Source: Candidatus Latescibacterota bacterium (lineage in GTDB: Bacteria; Krumholzibacteriota; Krumholzibacteriia; G020349025). From it: a stretch of DNA of 64,000 nucleotides. Numbering within the stretch: the first letter of the stretch is position 1; every line of letters begins with the position of its first letter. Made by a program: the position numbers and the translations under genes. Under the pieces are notes generated by a model. That model was not told the DNA's origin. It did not search any database and saw nothing but the letters and a program-made list of their open reading frames with translations. The stretch covers positions 2,241,140-2,305,139 of the forward strand of contig CP070763.1 of assembly GCA_020349025.1 (NCBI GenBank), read 5' to 3'. This document shows positions 45,724-54,189 of the stretch, one piece after another.

Positions 45724-47358
45724 ATGTTGCCCCGCGTAGCCCACACGCGACCGGCGCCACGCTCGACGGGCGGGGCGGTGCTGGCTCTGCTTCTCCTCCT
45801 CTTCGGCGTTGTCGCTGGCGCGACATTGGCTGTCGTGGTTGCATCGCGCGCGTTCGGCCTCATGGTCGAGGACGACGCCTTCATGTTTGTGCGCTACGCG
45901 CACAACATCCTCGAGCATGGCCGCATTGCGTGGAATCCGGGCGGCCCCCCCACGTACGGGCCGACATCGCTCTTCTACCTCGTCGTCGTCGTATCCGTGC
46001 GCGCGCTCGTGGGCGAGGCATCGGCGTCGGTGGCGGTTCTCTCCAGTCTCGTGTGCGGACTGGCGTTCCTGATGGGAGTGATCGCGCTCGCGTGGCGTGC
46101 GGCAGACTGCGCGGGTGGGCGGCGGCTCGCCGCTGTCGCCTGCGTGCTCCTGGCGCTTGCGTGGGCCGCCGACGACGTCGGGGCGCACTGCGTCACGGGC
46201 ATGGACACGACCTTCGCCCTCGCCTGGGCCACTCTCCTCATCCACCTCGGCGTCGGCTGGGAGAGGCGAGCGGAGCGCGGCTGGAGCGTGGCGCTCGGGA
46301 TCGTCGGCGGGATGAGCTTGGCGGCGCGACCGGAGCTTCTCCTCTACCCCGCCAGCATCGGCCTCGTCGCGGCGCCACGCCGCGCGGCGCGACTCCTGGC
46401 GGTGACGGCGGCTACGGCGATCATCGTGGCCGTGGCCGCATGGGCGTACTTCGGTTCGCCGCTGCCGCTCTCCTTCTACGTGAAGAGCATCGTGCGGTAC
46501 GAAGGGGCGATGGACGCCGCCTATCGCGACGTGGCGGCGCGCGAGCTGGCGGCCTTCGTGCGCGTCTACTGGCTCCTGCTGCTCCCGATCGCGATCCGCT
46601 TGCTGCGGGATGCGCTCCGCAGACGCTGGAGCCTCACGCGCTTCGAGTCGGCCTGTCTGATCGCCACGCTCCTTTACGTGAGCTACCACCGCTTCTTCGT
46701 CTTGCCGATCATGCCGCACTATCAGAGGTTCTTCTACCCGACGTTACCTGCAATCGTGCTTCTCGCCGTGCGCAGCGCCGGATCCGTGGCGATATCGATC
46801 AGGCTCCCGGTTCGCCTTGGAGTTGCAGCGCCGATCGCCGCGACGGTCACGAGCATCGCGCTTGCCGCCACGCTTCTACCCCTGTGGCAGCGCGCCGTCC
46901 CGCGCCTGCGCTCCTCCGCGCCCTTCTTCCGCATCGCGGCGATCGACAACCACGCGGGCTCGGGTCGACGCTACTGGTATCGCCTGGAGCAGGTCTCGGC
47001 GCTTCCCGAAGAGGTCGTGCTTGCCGCCACGGAGATTGGACTACCGGGTGTTCTCAATCTGGAGAAGAAGATCGTCGATCTCTCCGGACTCAACGATCCC
47101 CACTTCGCGCGCCACGGCTTCGACGCCGATCGCTTGTTCCAGAACGAACCTCCCGATTGGATCTACATGCCGCACCCCGACTACGTTGCCCTGACGCGTG
47201 CGATTCGCGCGCACCCGGTGTTCCGCAGCGAATACGACGCCCTGCGGCCAGGAACGACGCTGCCGCTGGCGATTCGCAGAACGAGCCCTCACTACGCTCG
47301 GATGCGGGCGATCTTGCGTCAGGCGGGGCGCGGTGCGACCACGCCACGCGGCGGCTGA
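45724..47358 (+). CDS. Polytopic membrane glycosyltransferase-like protein (GT-C type)
   Basis: 544 residues. TM1 (AVLALLLLLFGVVAGATLAV) is followed by the periplasmic loop VEDDAFMFVRYAHNILEHGR with IAWNPGG and PTYGPTSLFYLVVV. The D-D in VEDDAF matches the catalytic acidic pair found in loop 1 of GT-C arabinosyl/mannosyltransferase-type enzymes. About nine further helices run to residue 390. The C-terminal 120 residues are soluble (TEIGLPGVLNLEKKIVDLSG, LNDPHFARHGFDADRLFQNE, DWIYMPHPDY), as in related proteins. Likely transfers a sugar from a polyprenyl-phosphate donor outside the inner membrane; donor and acceptor are unknown. No clear ribosome-binding site. Confidence 0.75.
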   Translation: MLPRVAHTRPAPRSTGGAVLALLLLLFGVVAGATLAVVVASRAFGLMVEDDAFMFVRYAHNILEHGRIAWNPGGPPTYGPTSLFYLVVVVSVRALVGEASASVAVLSSLVCGLAFLMGVIALAWRAADCAGGRRLAAVACVLLALAWAADDVGAHCVTGMDTTFALAWATLLIHLGVGWERRAERGWSVALGIVGGMSLAARPELLLYPASIGLVAAPRRAARLLAVTAATAIIVAVAAWAYFGSPLPLSFYVKSIVRYEGAMDAAYRDVAARELAAFVRVYWLLLLPIAIRLLRDALRRRWSLTRFESACLIATLLYVSYHRFFVLPIMPHYQRFFYPTLPAIVLLAVRSAGSVAISIRLPVRLGVAAPIAATVTSIALAATLLPLWQRAVPRLRSSAPFFRIAAIDNHAGSGRRYWYRLEQVSALPEEVVLAATEIGLPGVLNLEKKIVDLSGLNDPHFARHGFDADRLFQNEPPDWIYMPHPDYVALTRAIRAHPVFRSEYDALRPGTTLPLAIRRTSPHYARMRAILRQAGRGATTPRGG

Positions 47359-47392
47359 GGGGCGCGGCCGGGAGGAAGGAGGTCGGGGCAGC

Positions 47393-49174
47393 TCACGGCG
47401 TCGGGCGTTCCTGAATCAGGAACGCGCGCCGGGAACGGTAGAGACGCTGCCTCTCTTCGATCTCGCGCGCCCGCTGCGTCTGACCTGCAGCGCGCGCCAG
47501 AAAGATTGCGTTCTGCGCGGCGGCGGCGGCCTCGTCGAAGCGTCCGGCGCGCAGCGATCGGAGCTGAACGCCTTTGCCGTTGCCGAGGTGCAGCTCGAGC
47601 CGCGCACCGATCGCATCCCGGTTGCTCTGCGAGCCCACGAGACGAAGCGCGAGGAAGTGGTTGCGGGTGCGGTTGGCGTTGCGCACGAAGCGGACGCGCG
47701 GCCCGGTTCGGTTCGAGATCCACAGGTCGAGATCGCCGTCGGAGTCCCAGTCGACGCTCGCGATGGCGCGGGCATCGTCGTTGAAGTCGAGGCCCGACGC
47801 AGCCGAGACGTCCGCGAAGCGTACCCCCCCGTGTTCAGGAAGACGCAGTTGCGCTCGCGCCCACTCCAGCTGCTGCCCTGGCGCAGCATGTGTCGCAGTG
47901 CCAGGAAGCTCTCCGCGTAGTCCTGGGGCATTTCGTCGCCGACCGGCTGATCGAGGGGCGAGCGCGACACCACGTGTCGCCAGTAGAGGCTTCACAAGTC
48001 ACCCGGATCCTCGCCGGTGACATAGCCGTTGGCGACGACGAGATCCTCACGACCATCGTTGTCGAAGATGTCGACCGTGGTTCCATCCTTCTGCTGCTTG
48101 AACAGCCGATTCGGCAACCCGCCCCCCTGACAGACGTAGACGTCCTCGAGCGCGTCGCCGTCCACATCGCCGATGGCGATGCCCTGCATGCCTTCGAAGT
48201 CGGGGTCGATGCTGATGTCGATGCTCCGCAGCCATTGGTGGATCCCGGGCGCGAGCTGGGAGGGGAAAGCGTCGGTCGCGCCGAGAACCGAGGTCGTGCA
48301 GTCGTCGAAGAGCGGTCCCTGCCACGCCACCTCCTCGAGCTCGAGAACGCGAATCTCCTGCAGAAGCGGTGTGTCGCGCGGGCCCGTGCGCGACCAGCGG
48401 CACTCCCAGTCGGAGCCGATGGCGTAGCCCTCGCGGCTCAAGGTGAAGTGGACGCGCGTGGTCACGCCCGCAGAGGCTGCCACGATGCCGTACGTCTTGG
48501 CGTGTGCGTGCAGCTCGCCGCTCCCCCCGGCGCCGGTCACGAAGTCTCGGACTGCCTGCACCAGTCCGTCGCCACCCCGATGGCGTGGCTGCCGCGCCTC
48601 GATCCGCGGGGCGCGCCGGATGACGACGCGGGCCATCGTCGAAGACCGTGCTCCACGCCCTCGGCAGCAGCGCCGAACACCGGAACGAATCCGCCGCCAG
48701 ATGCGCGAGGGAGTCGATCTCACCCGGCTCCCCGCACCGTGTCGCCAGCTGCTCGAGCTGCTTCTGTGTCAGGGAGCTCCACTGCTCCGTGCTCCACCCG
48801 TCAGTCGTCGGGTCGTCGATCTGACGCTGCCCCACCCGGTAGGCGAGCAGGTGACTGGGCAGGTTCTCCGGCTCCGGCGTGCTGGCGCGCGCGACCAGAT
48901 CGGGGCGGCTCCAGGGCCACGCCTCCGGGTCGATCGGCGTCGGTGTCGAGCTCGCGGTCGCCTCCGACTCCGTCGGCTCGTCGTCGGAACCCGTTCGCGC
49001 ACCTTGCGGTTGCGGCAGCCGCGAGTACAGCAGCACGGCCGTCGCCAGCACGATGACCGAGCCGAGGACGATTCGCACGGCTGTAGAGGGCCTCGAACGC
49101 GTGCGCGCGTGGTCGGCGTGGGGTGGCGGCTCCGGACCGGGGGGATCGACTCGGCGTCGAGCACAGCGTAGCAT
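47393..49174 (-). pseudogene. CRTAC1/UnbV-type FG-GAP (VCBS) repeat protein, disrupted
   Basis: One protein of about 590 residues is spread over several frames. From 49174: a TM anchor (VRIVLGSVIVLATAVLLY), then LLAYRVGQRQIDDPTTDGWS to PRAWSTVFDD. A one-base insertion near 48637 moves it to ARVVIRRAPRIEARQPRHRG through GMQGIAIGDVDGDALEDVYV and DIFDNDGREDLVVANGYVTG. A TGA at 47994-47992 then interrupts the same frame, which resumes at SLYWRHVVSRSPLDQPVGDE up to NCVFLNTGG. One base is missing from the seven-base run at 47824-47830, after which VRFADVSAASGLDFNDDARA, VDWDSDGDLDLWISNRTG and the C-terminus follow. DxDxDG repeats (GDVDGDALED, DWDSDGDLD) are FG-GAP/VCBS calcium blades. Either a decaying gene or an error-rich stretch. 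Confidence 0.7.
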
Positions 49175-49298
49175 GCAGCTCAGGCCACGACCAATCTGAG
49201 CACGCTGCCGCCCCAGAGGCGGGAGAGCGCCACAGAGCGCGACCGGGGCATTTGCGCTCCATTCCCCGCTCGCTCCCGCGACCGGCGTGGCAACGGGG

Positions 49299-49327
49299 TT
49301 GACACCCCCGAAACGGCTGCCTATATT
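49299..49327 (+). promoter_or_regulatory. Near-consensus sigma70-type promoter of the six-gene surface operon
   Basis: A perfect TTGACA (49299-49304) and TATATT (49322-49327) with an exact 17-nt spacer lie 57 nt upstream of the first ATG. This is one of the best promoter matches in the window and suggests high, housekeeping-sigma expression. Confidence 0.75.
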
Positions 49328-49383
49328 TCGGAGTCAATTTTGCTTCTAACTTACGTTTTCACACGGAGGTAGAAGGACACAGC

Positions 49384-51534
49384 ATGCTTCGTTCTCGGGC
49401 TCTCCTGGGTTTCGCTCTCCTGGGGACGCTGCTCGCCTCTGCACTCGGCTGTCGTGAGGATGTCCCACCACTGTTTCGCCGCAACCGTCCGCCGGAGACG
49501 ACGTTGACGATCGTGGCGGAGGAGAGCACTCAGGCGTTCTATCGATACCGCGTCCATTGGCGCGGCGAGGATGCGGATGGGGAAGTCATCCGGTACATGT
49601 TCGCGATCACCGACACGATCAGTCGGGACGACGAAGAGAACTGGAATCCGCATGACTTTGCCTTCGATCGCGAGCGTGGTGTCTTCACCACGAAGACTGA
49701 CTCCGTGTTCCTGTTCAACTCTGCCGCCGGACGTCAGGCTTTCAACATCGTCGCCATCGACGACTTCGGTGCTTTCGACGAGACCCCGGCCCGCGCTTTC
49801 TTCCGCGTCGTGGACAATGGACTGCCCCGCATCCGCTTCCTGGATGTGTTGATCGACTCGGATGATCCGCGTCTGACGCCGTGCGCCTCGGCCGACTCTT
49901 GTACGGTGTCGACATTCACCGATTTCCAGGTGCGCTTTACGGGGACGACCTTGAACGGCGGGATCACGGGCTACACGTGGCAGACCGACCCCACCTTTTG
50001 GGAGCCGTTCTCGTCGCAGGACGATACGACGTTCCTCGAGCTGGCGACGGTGGACGGCGATACGATCGCTTTCGATCTGGACGGCTTGCCGCGCTGGACG
50101 CTGAACCAGGGCCAGGACACGGTCACGGTCATCCTGCGCAGCAGCCGTGAGAATCCTCTCGACCCGGGCAACTTTCTCTTCCGAGCCAAATGCCGTGACC
50201 AGGCCCGGCTGCAGTCGTTGCGCAGCCGCGGCGAGCGCTTGATCACCATCAACTTCGATCCCGACACGCGTCTCGCCACCGTTGCAGAGTGCGATTGCCC
50301 GACGGCACCCCCCGGGTGCGGTAGCCAAGAGCAGGTGCCGGTCGGGTTCATCACCGGGATCGGCGAGGTGGACTCCTTCCCGCTCGCCGACTGGCGCATC
50401 TTCTGTCCGGGCGACACCGTCCCGAATCTCAGTCGCGTGCGCTTCTACTCCACGGGTTCGGACGACCCCAGAGACCTGCCGATCGACCCGGATGCGAGCA
50501 CGCTTCCCGAACCGAAGTACCGCTTCCGTTTCGAGATGGCTGCACCGGGCGGCTTCAACAGCGCCAACATGCCCTTCTCTGCGCCAGCGCAGCCGGCTCT
50601 CGATTTGCCGCTTCCTCCGCTGCTCGGGGGTGGAACTTTCCGAGGCGCGGCCGTCGGCTGGCAGACGTGCCCGTTCGACTACCTGTTCCAGGCGGGAGCG
50701 GTCGACGAGCACGGCAAGATCGACGGAACGCCCGACCAGATCGGATTCTTTGTCGGCGGCTCACCCACGATCGACAGTGTCCGCGTGCCGAAGGTGTTCG
50801 TCTTCGTGCCGACGTGTGGGCAGGCGCAGGCGCCGACGTTCTGTCCCGGGTACGAGAACGTCACGTTCGGCCCCGACACGTTGGCCGTCTTCGGGCGCCA
50901 CGTTCCGGACGCGGTGATCCCGCCGTGGCAGACACCATTCGGCCTCGGCTGGAACGACTTCGTCTTCCCGTTCAAGGCGTGGGGGCACGATCATCCGCGC
51001 GACCAGAATCGGGAAACCGGCCCGCCCTTCTACGGCAGCGACGACATCGGTCGCATTCGCTCCTGGCGTTACTCTTTCGATTGCTCAGAACCGGGTTGCA
51101 ACGACTTCGCCTTGCCTGGCGAGCGCTTGTGGCGCGAGAACCGGCCCGGATCGGACCCGAAGATCGACGCCTTCGACGACTCGTTGATCGTGCGCATCGT
51201 GTTGGACACCTTGTGCGTCGAGGATGACGGCGAGCCGGGTTGCTTCGGACAGCCAACGCGGGCCAAGCTCGCTTTCACGCGTTTCGGGGAGTACGTGTTC
51301 GCAATTCAAGGCCGCGACACGGAGTTCATCGGGCAAACCTGTACTCAGCCCAGTGACCTCGGTGCGACGCCTGCCAACTTCCCGATCGATATCGCGCCGC
51401 GCGGCCGCACCACCCAGGTCGAGGAGCGGGAGACGGTATGGCTGGAGCTCAAAGACGTCCGGCCCATCCAGACACCCTCCGCGGTATCCCAGAGGCAGAG
51501 ACCGTTCGCGAACCGGAAGAGGTTGATGCAATGA
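49384..51534 (+). CDS. Large exported lipoprotein of unknown function
   Basis: 716 residues, not recognised. The signal LLGFALLGTLLASALGCRED has a lipobox (ASALGC). The mature part opens with FRRNRPPETTLTIVAEES and HWRGEDADGEVIRYMFAITD, the pattern of a fibronectin-III/Ig-like strand set (P-P-x-T and W-x-G-x-D-x-D-G). The next gene product opens the same way, so the two are related at the N-terminus. Further on it is beta-rich with several cysteine pairs (TVAECDCPTAPPGCGSQE, SFDCSEPGCNDF). GGAGG and AGGA lie upstream of the ATG. Its stop overlaps the next start as ATGA. Probably a surface lipoprotein; no enzyme motif seen. Confidence 0.75.
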   Translation: MLRSRALLGFALLGTLLASALGCREDVPPLFRRNRPPETTLTIVAEESTQAFYRYRVHWRGEDADGEVIRYMFAITDTISRDDEENWNPHDFAFDRERGVFTTKTDSVFLFNSAAGRQAFNIVAIDDFGAFDETPARAFFRVVDNGLPRIRFLDVLIDSDDPRLTPCASADSCTVSTFTDFQVRFTGTTLNGGITGYTWQTDPTFWEPFSSQDDTTFLELATVDGDTIAFDLDGLPRWTLNQGQDTVTVILRSSRENPLDPGNFLFRAKCRDQARLQSLRSRGERLITINFDPDTRLATVAECDCPTAPPGCGSQEQVPVGFITGIGEVDSFPLADWRIFCPGDTVPNLSRVRFYSTGSDDPRDLPIDPDASTLPEPKYRFRFEMAAPGGFNSANMPFSAPAQPALDLPLPPLLGGGTFRGAAVGWQTCPFDYLFQAGAVDEHGKIDGTPDQIGFFVGGSPTIDSVRVPKVFVFVPTCGQAQAPTFCPGYENVTFGPDTLAVFGRHVPDAVIPPWQTPFGLGWNDFVFPFKAWGHDHPRDQNRETGPPFYGSDDIGRIRSWRYSFDCSEPGCNDFALPGERLWRENRPGSDPKIDAFDDSLIVRIVLDTLCVEDDGEPGCFGQPTRAKLAFTRFGEYVFAIQGRDTEFIGQTCTQPSDLGATPANFPIDIAPRGRTTQVEERETVWLELKDVRPIQTPSAVSQRQRPFANRKRLMQ

Positions 51535-54116
51535 AACGGTGGATCATCGCCCTCCTCGCAACGACCGTGACGCTCGTGGGGTGTGGCGACAACGAGCTGG
51601 GAGTGGACAAGCGCCGGCCGAACGCTCCGCCGGAAACGGTTCTGGCCAGCGGTCCACCCGATTCGACGGATGGGACCGTCTACAAGGTGCAGCTGTTCTG
51701 GTCCGGAAGCGATCGGGACGGCACGATCGACCACTTCGACTTCATCATGGTCGACCACCCGCCGATTCGCAATCACATCGATGGCGATCCGAACGACGAC
51801 GACCCGACGCGCGTGGTCGTGACCGTTCCCGAACTGACCGACCCGCGCTGGGTGGGCACGGCGGCCACGGATTCCACCTTCATCACGCTGGCGGACACAC
51901 TGCGCCGTGAACCAAGGCCGGGCGACGAAGAGCTGCCGGACGACGTTCGGGAAACGCCATACGAGCGGTGGCACACCTTCTTCGTCCGCGCCGTCGACAA
52001 CGAGGGTGTCCCCGATCCGACGCCCGATTATCGCTCCTTCAACTCCGCCAACATTGCCCCGCTCGTGAACCTGACCGAACCGATCCAGGCGGGTGTGGAG
52101 TTCACCGGCCCGCCCGTGATCGTGTTCAACTGGGACGGCGTCGACGAGGTGGGCGATGGCACCTTCAAGGACCCGGTGGCCGCACGCCACGTCATGATCA
52201 CCTCCGCGATCGACATCTCGCGCGACCCGAAGTACACGAGTTTCCCGGACTCCCTCTACTCGCTCCCGACGAGTTACCAGTGGACGTCGTGGCGGCGCTG
52301 GGATCTGATCGACGGCTCGGGAAAGCGTGCCGTCGTTACCAACCTGAAGCAGGTGGGTGAACCGCCGCCCGGCTCCGGCTTCTACGTCTTTGCGGTGCAG
52401 GCCATGGACGAGGCGGGGGCCATCACGCCGGTGTTCGACTGGACGACGCCGGGCAAGAACAACTGTTCGCTCGTTCGCGTCAGCGGCGCCGTCGGTCCGC
52501 TCCTCACGGTGCAGGAGGAGTTCCTCGGCACGCAGACCTTCGTCGGTGGCTCGCGCCCCGTGCAGCTCGACATCGCCGCGGGGCAGCCGCTCAACTTCAC
52601 CTGGAGCGCCGATGCGACGCGCTACGGCGGCGAGATCGTGGCCTTCCGTTACGGCTGGAACATTCGCAATCCCGAGAACGACCAGGAGTGGGATCAGAAC
52701 TGGAGCGCGAGCGCGCGACGCGCGCCGACCCGCACCTTCGCCTCGGGTGCGCATCGATTCCGCGTCGAGGTCCGGGACAACGCCGAGACGATCACGTCGG
52801 CGGAGTACGAGCTCACCGTGCACACGGTGACGCGGACACGCGACCTGCTGTGGGTCGACGATTCCAAGTTCCAGACCACCGGCGAGGCTCAGCAGGACGA
52901 CCGCTGGACCAAGATCCTCGGCGAGATCGCCGCGGAGAACGGATTCCAGTTCGACCCCGTGCGTGACGTCTTCGACGTTCAGCAGAATCGTCGCGAGCCG
53001 CCGCCCATCCAGACGGTGTTCGACTACAAGGCGGTGGTGTGGTGTAACCGCAGCGGCGACGACCGCACGTCGGCGCTGCGCAACCTGACGCAGTTCTTCG
53101 ATCCGTTTGCGGAACGCAACCAGAACGCCGCCAAGTCGTTCAACTACGTGAACATCTACCTCGCGAACAAGGGTGCGCTGTGGATCAGCGGCTTCCGTCC
53201 CGCGCGGCAGATGTGGCCGGACGAACGCGAGCGCGAACGCGAGTCGGATCCGGTGAACGTCACGAACTGGGACGATCCGATCGAGCCGCATCCCTTCATC
53301 GATTCGGTGGGAACCACGAGCTTGCTCTTCAAGATGGGCGTCGAGATGTTCGACGTGGGCGCCTCGCTCGAGATCGACCGGCGCGCTCTGGCGCAATACT
53401 GCCAGGGCTTCCGTCGTGCCTCCGATCCGACGTCCCCCCTGGCGCCCGACTACGCCACGCAGACTTACGTTTCCACCGAGGTGGAGGAGCACACGCACGA
53501 TCTCAACATCGACGAGACGGACGTCGTGCTGCCGCCCGTCGACGGCATCACCTACACGACGGAGCTCATGCCGCAGGATGCGGACGATCCACACACGCAC
53601 GAGGTCCAGCTGTCGCAGGCGGATCTGCAGGCGATCGGGAGTGGTGAGACGTTAAGCGGCGTCCCCACGTCGCAGGCCGACATCCCGGGCCCGCACTCCC
53701 ACACGTTCGACATCTTCGATGCGGATGGTGTGTGGGGAGCGCCGCCTTTGACCACGGGTGCGGGATGGCCGCAGCCGAGCACGCAGCCGGGAGGCTTGCG
53801 CGGGCGGCCGAACATCGAGATCTACAACATGCCGAACGCCATGCTGCTGGAGCAGCCGCCTCTGACCCCGGACCCGCGCGTCGTCGTGCCGCTCTACCTC
53901 TACATCAGCGGGGAGCCGCAGAAGGACTCGTTCCAGTACCCGCAGACCGCGGACAATCAGCCAGCGCTCCTCCTCGCTCGGGGGAACGCAGTGGATCCGA
54001 CCTTCTCGCGCGCCTTCTGCGGATTCGAGCCGTTCCTGCTGGAGGAGATCAACCACAAGTTGCTGGCCCAGTTCATCCTGGTGCGTCATTTCCGCCTCGG
54101 GCAGCCCGCGAACTGA
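51531..54116 (+). CDS. Large exported lipoprotein with Ig-like N-terminus and His-x-His repeats
   Basis: 861 residues. The signal MKRWIIALLATTVTLVGCGD has a lipobox (TLVGC). The N-terminus (KRRPNAPPETVLASGPPDST, LFWSGSDRDGTIDHFDFIMV) mirrors the upstream protein and looks Ig/Fn3-like; a second such block is near LNFTWSADATRYGGEIVAFR. About residues 440-590 (RTRDLLWVDDSKFQTTGEAQ, YKAVVWCNRSGDDRTSALRN) resemble a flavodoxin/GATase-like alpha-beta fold. Residues about 650-730 hold three HxH motifs: VEEHTHDLNI, DDPHTHEVQLSQADL and PGPHSHTFDIF. It starts inside the previous stop (ATGA), so translation is coupled. The role is unknown; metal binding by the HxH repeats is an inference. Confidence 0.75.
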   Translation: MKRWIIALLATTVTLVGCGDNELGVDKRRPNAPPETVLASGPPDSTDGTVYKVQLFWSGSDRDGTIDHFDFIMVDHPPIRNHIDGDPNDDDPTRVVVTVPELTDPRWVGTAATDSTFITLADTLRREPRPGDEELPDDVRETPYERWHTFFVRAVDNEGVPDPTPDYRSFNSANIAPLVNLTEPIQAGVEFTGPPVIVFNWDGVDEVGDGTFKDPVAARHVMITSAIDISRDPKYTSFPDSLYSLPTSYQWTSWRRWDLIDGSGKRAVVTNLKQVGEPPPGSGFYVFAVQAMDEAGAITPVFDWTTPGKNNCSLVRVSGAVGPLLTVQEEFLGTQTFVGGSRPVQLDIAAGQPLNFTWSADATRYGGEIVAFRYGWNIRNPENDQEWDQNWSASARRAPTRTFASGAHRFRVEVRDNAETITSAEYELTVHTVTRTRDLLWVDDSKFQTTGEAQQDDRWTKILGEIAAENGFQFDPVRDVFDVQQNRREPPPIQTVFDYKAVVWCNRSGDDRTSALRNLTQFFDPFAERNQNAAKSFNYVNIYLANKGALWISGFRPARQMWPDERERERESDPVNVTNWDDPIEPHPFIDSVGTTSLLFKMGVEMFDVGASLEIDRRALAQYCQGFRRASDPTSPLAPDYATQTYVSTEVEEHTHDLNIDETDVVLPPVDGITYTTELMPQDADDPHTHEVQLSQADLQAIGSGETLSGVPTSQADIPGPHSHTFDIFDADGVWGAPPLTTGAGWPQPSTQPGGLRGRPNIEIYNMPNAMLLEQPPLTPDPRVVVPLYLYISGEPQKDSFQYPQTADNQPALLLARGNAVDPTFSRAFCGFEPFLLEEINHKLLAQFILVRHFRLGQPAN

Positions 54117-54149
54117 GCCCGTGGCGCGAGCCAAGACTGTTGTCGTGAA

Positions 54150-54174
54150 GGGAGGCGATCGTGGATCGCCTCCC
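54150..54174 (+). promoter_or_regulatory. Intergenic 11-bp perfect hairpin within the surface operon
   Basis: An 11-bp perfect inverted repeat (54150-54160 with 54164-54174) with a GTG loop lies between the second and third genes, ending 15 nt before the next ATG. There is no T-tract, so it is more likely an mRNA-stability or translation-control hairpin, or a processing site, than a terminator. Confidence 0.45.
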
Positions 54175-54189
54175 GCATGTGAGGTACCC

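Noticed and set aside
45930-47414. 494-codon plus-strand frame inside the GT-C-like gene
   Set aside because: Off-frame shadow; the 45724 frame carries the membrane helices and loop motif.
47401-47440. Near-palindrome around GCGTTCCTGA / TCAGGAACGC
   Set aside because: It is within the 3' coding end of the FG-GAP gene and lacks a T-tract, so I did not call a terminator.
51345-53600. 751-codon minus-strand open frame under the two surface lipoproteins
   Set aside because: The plus-strand genes have signals, ribosome sites and coupled starts; the antisense frame has none and shows Arg/His/Val-rich noise.
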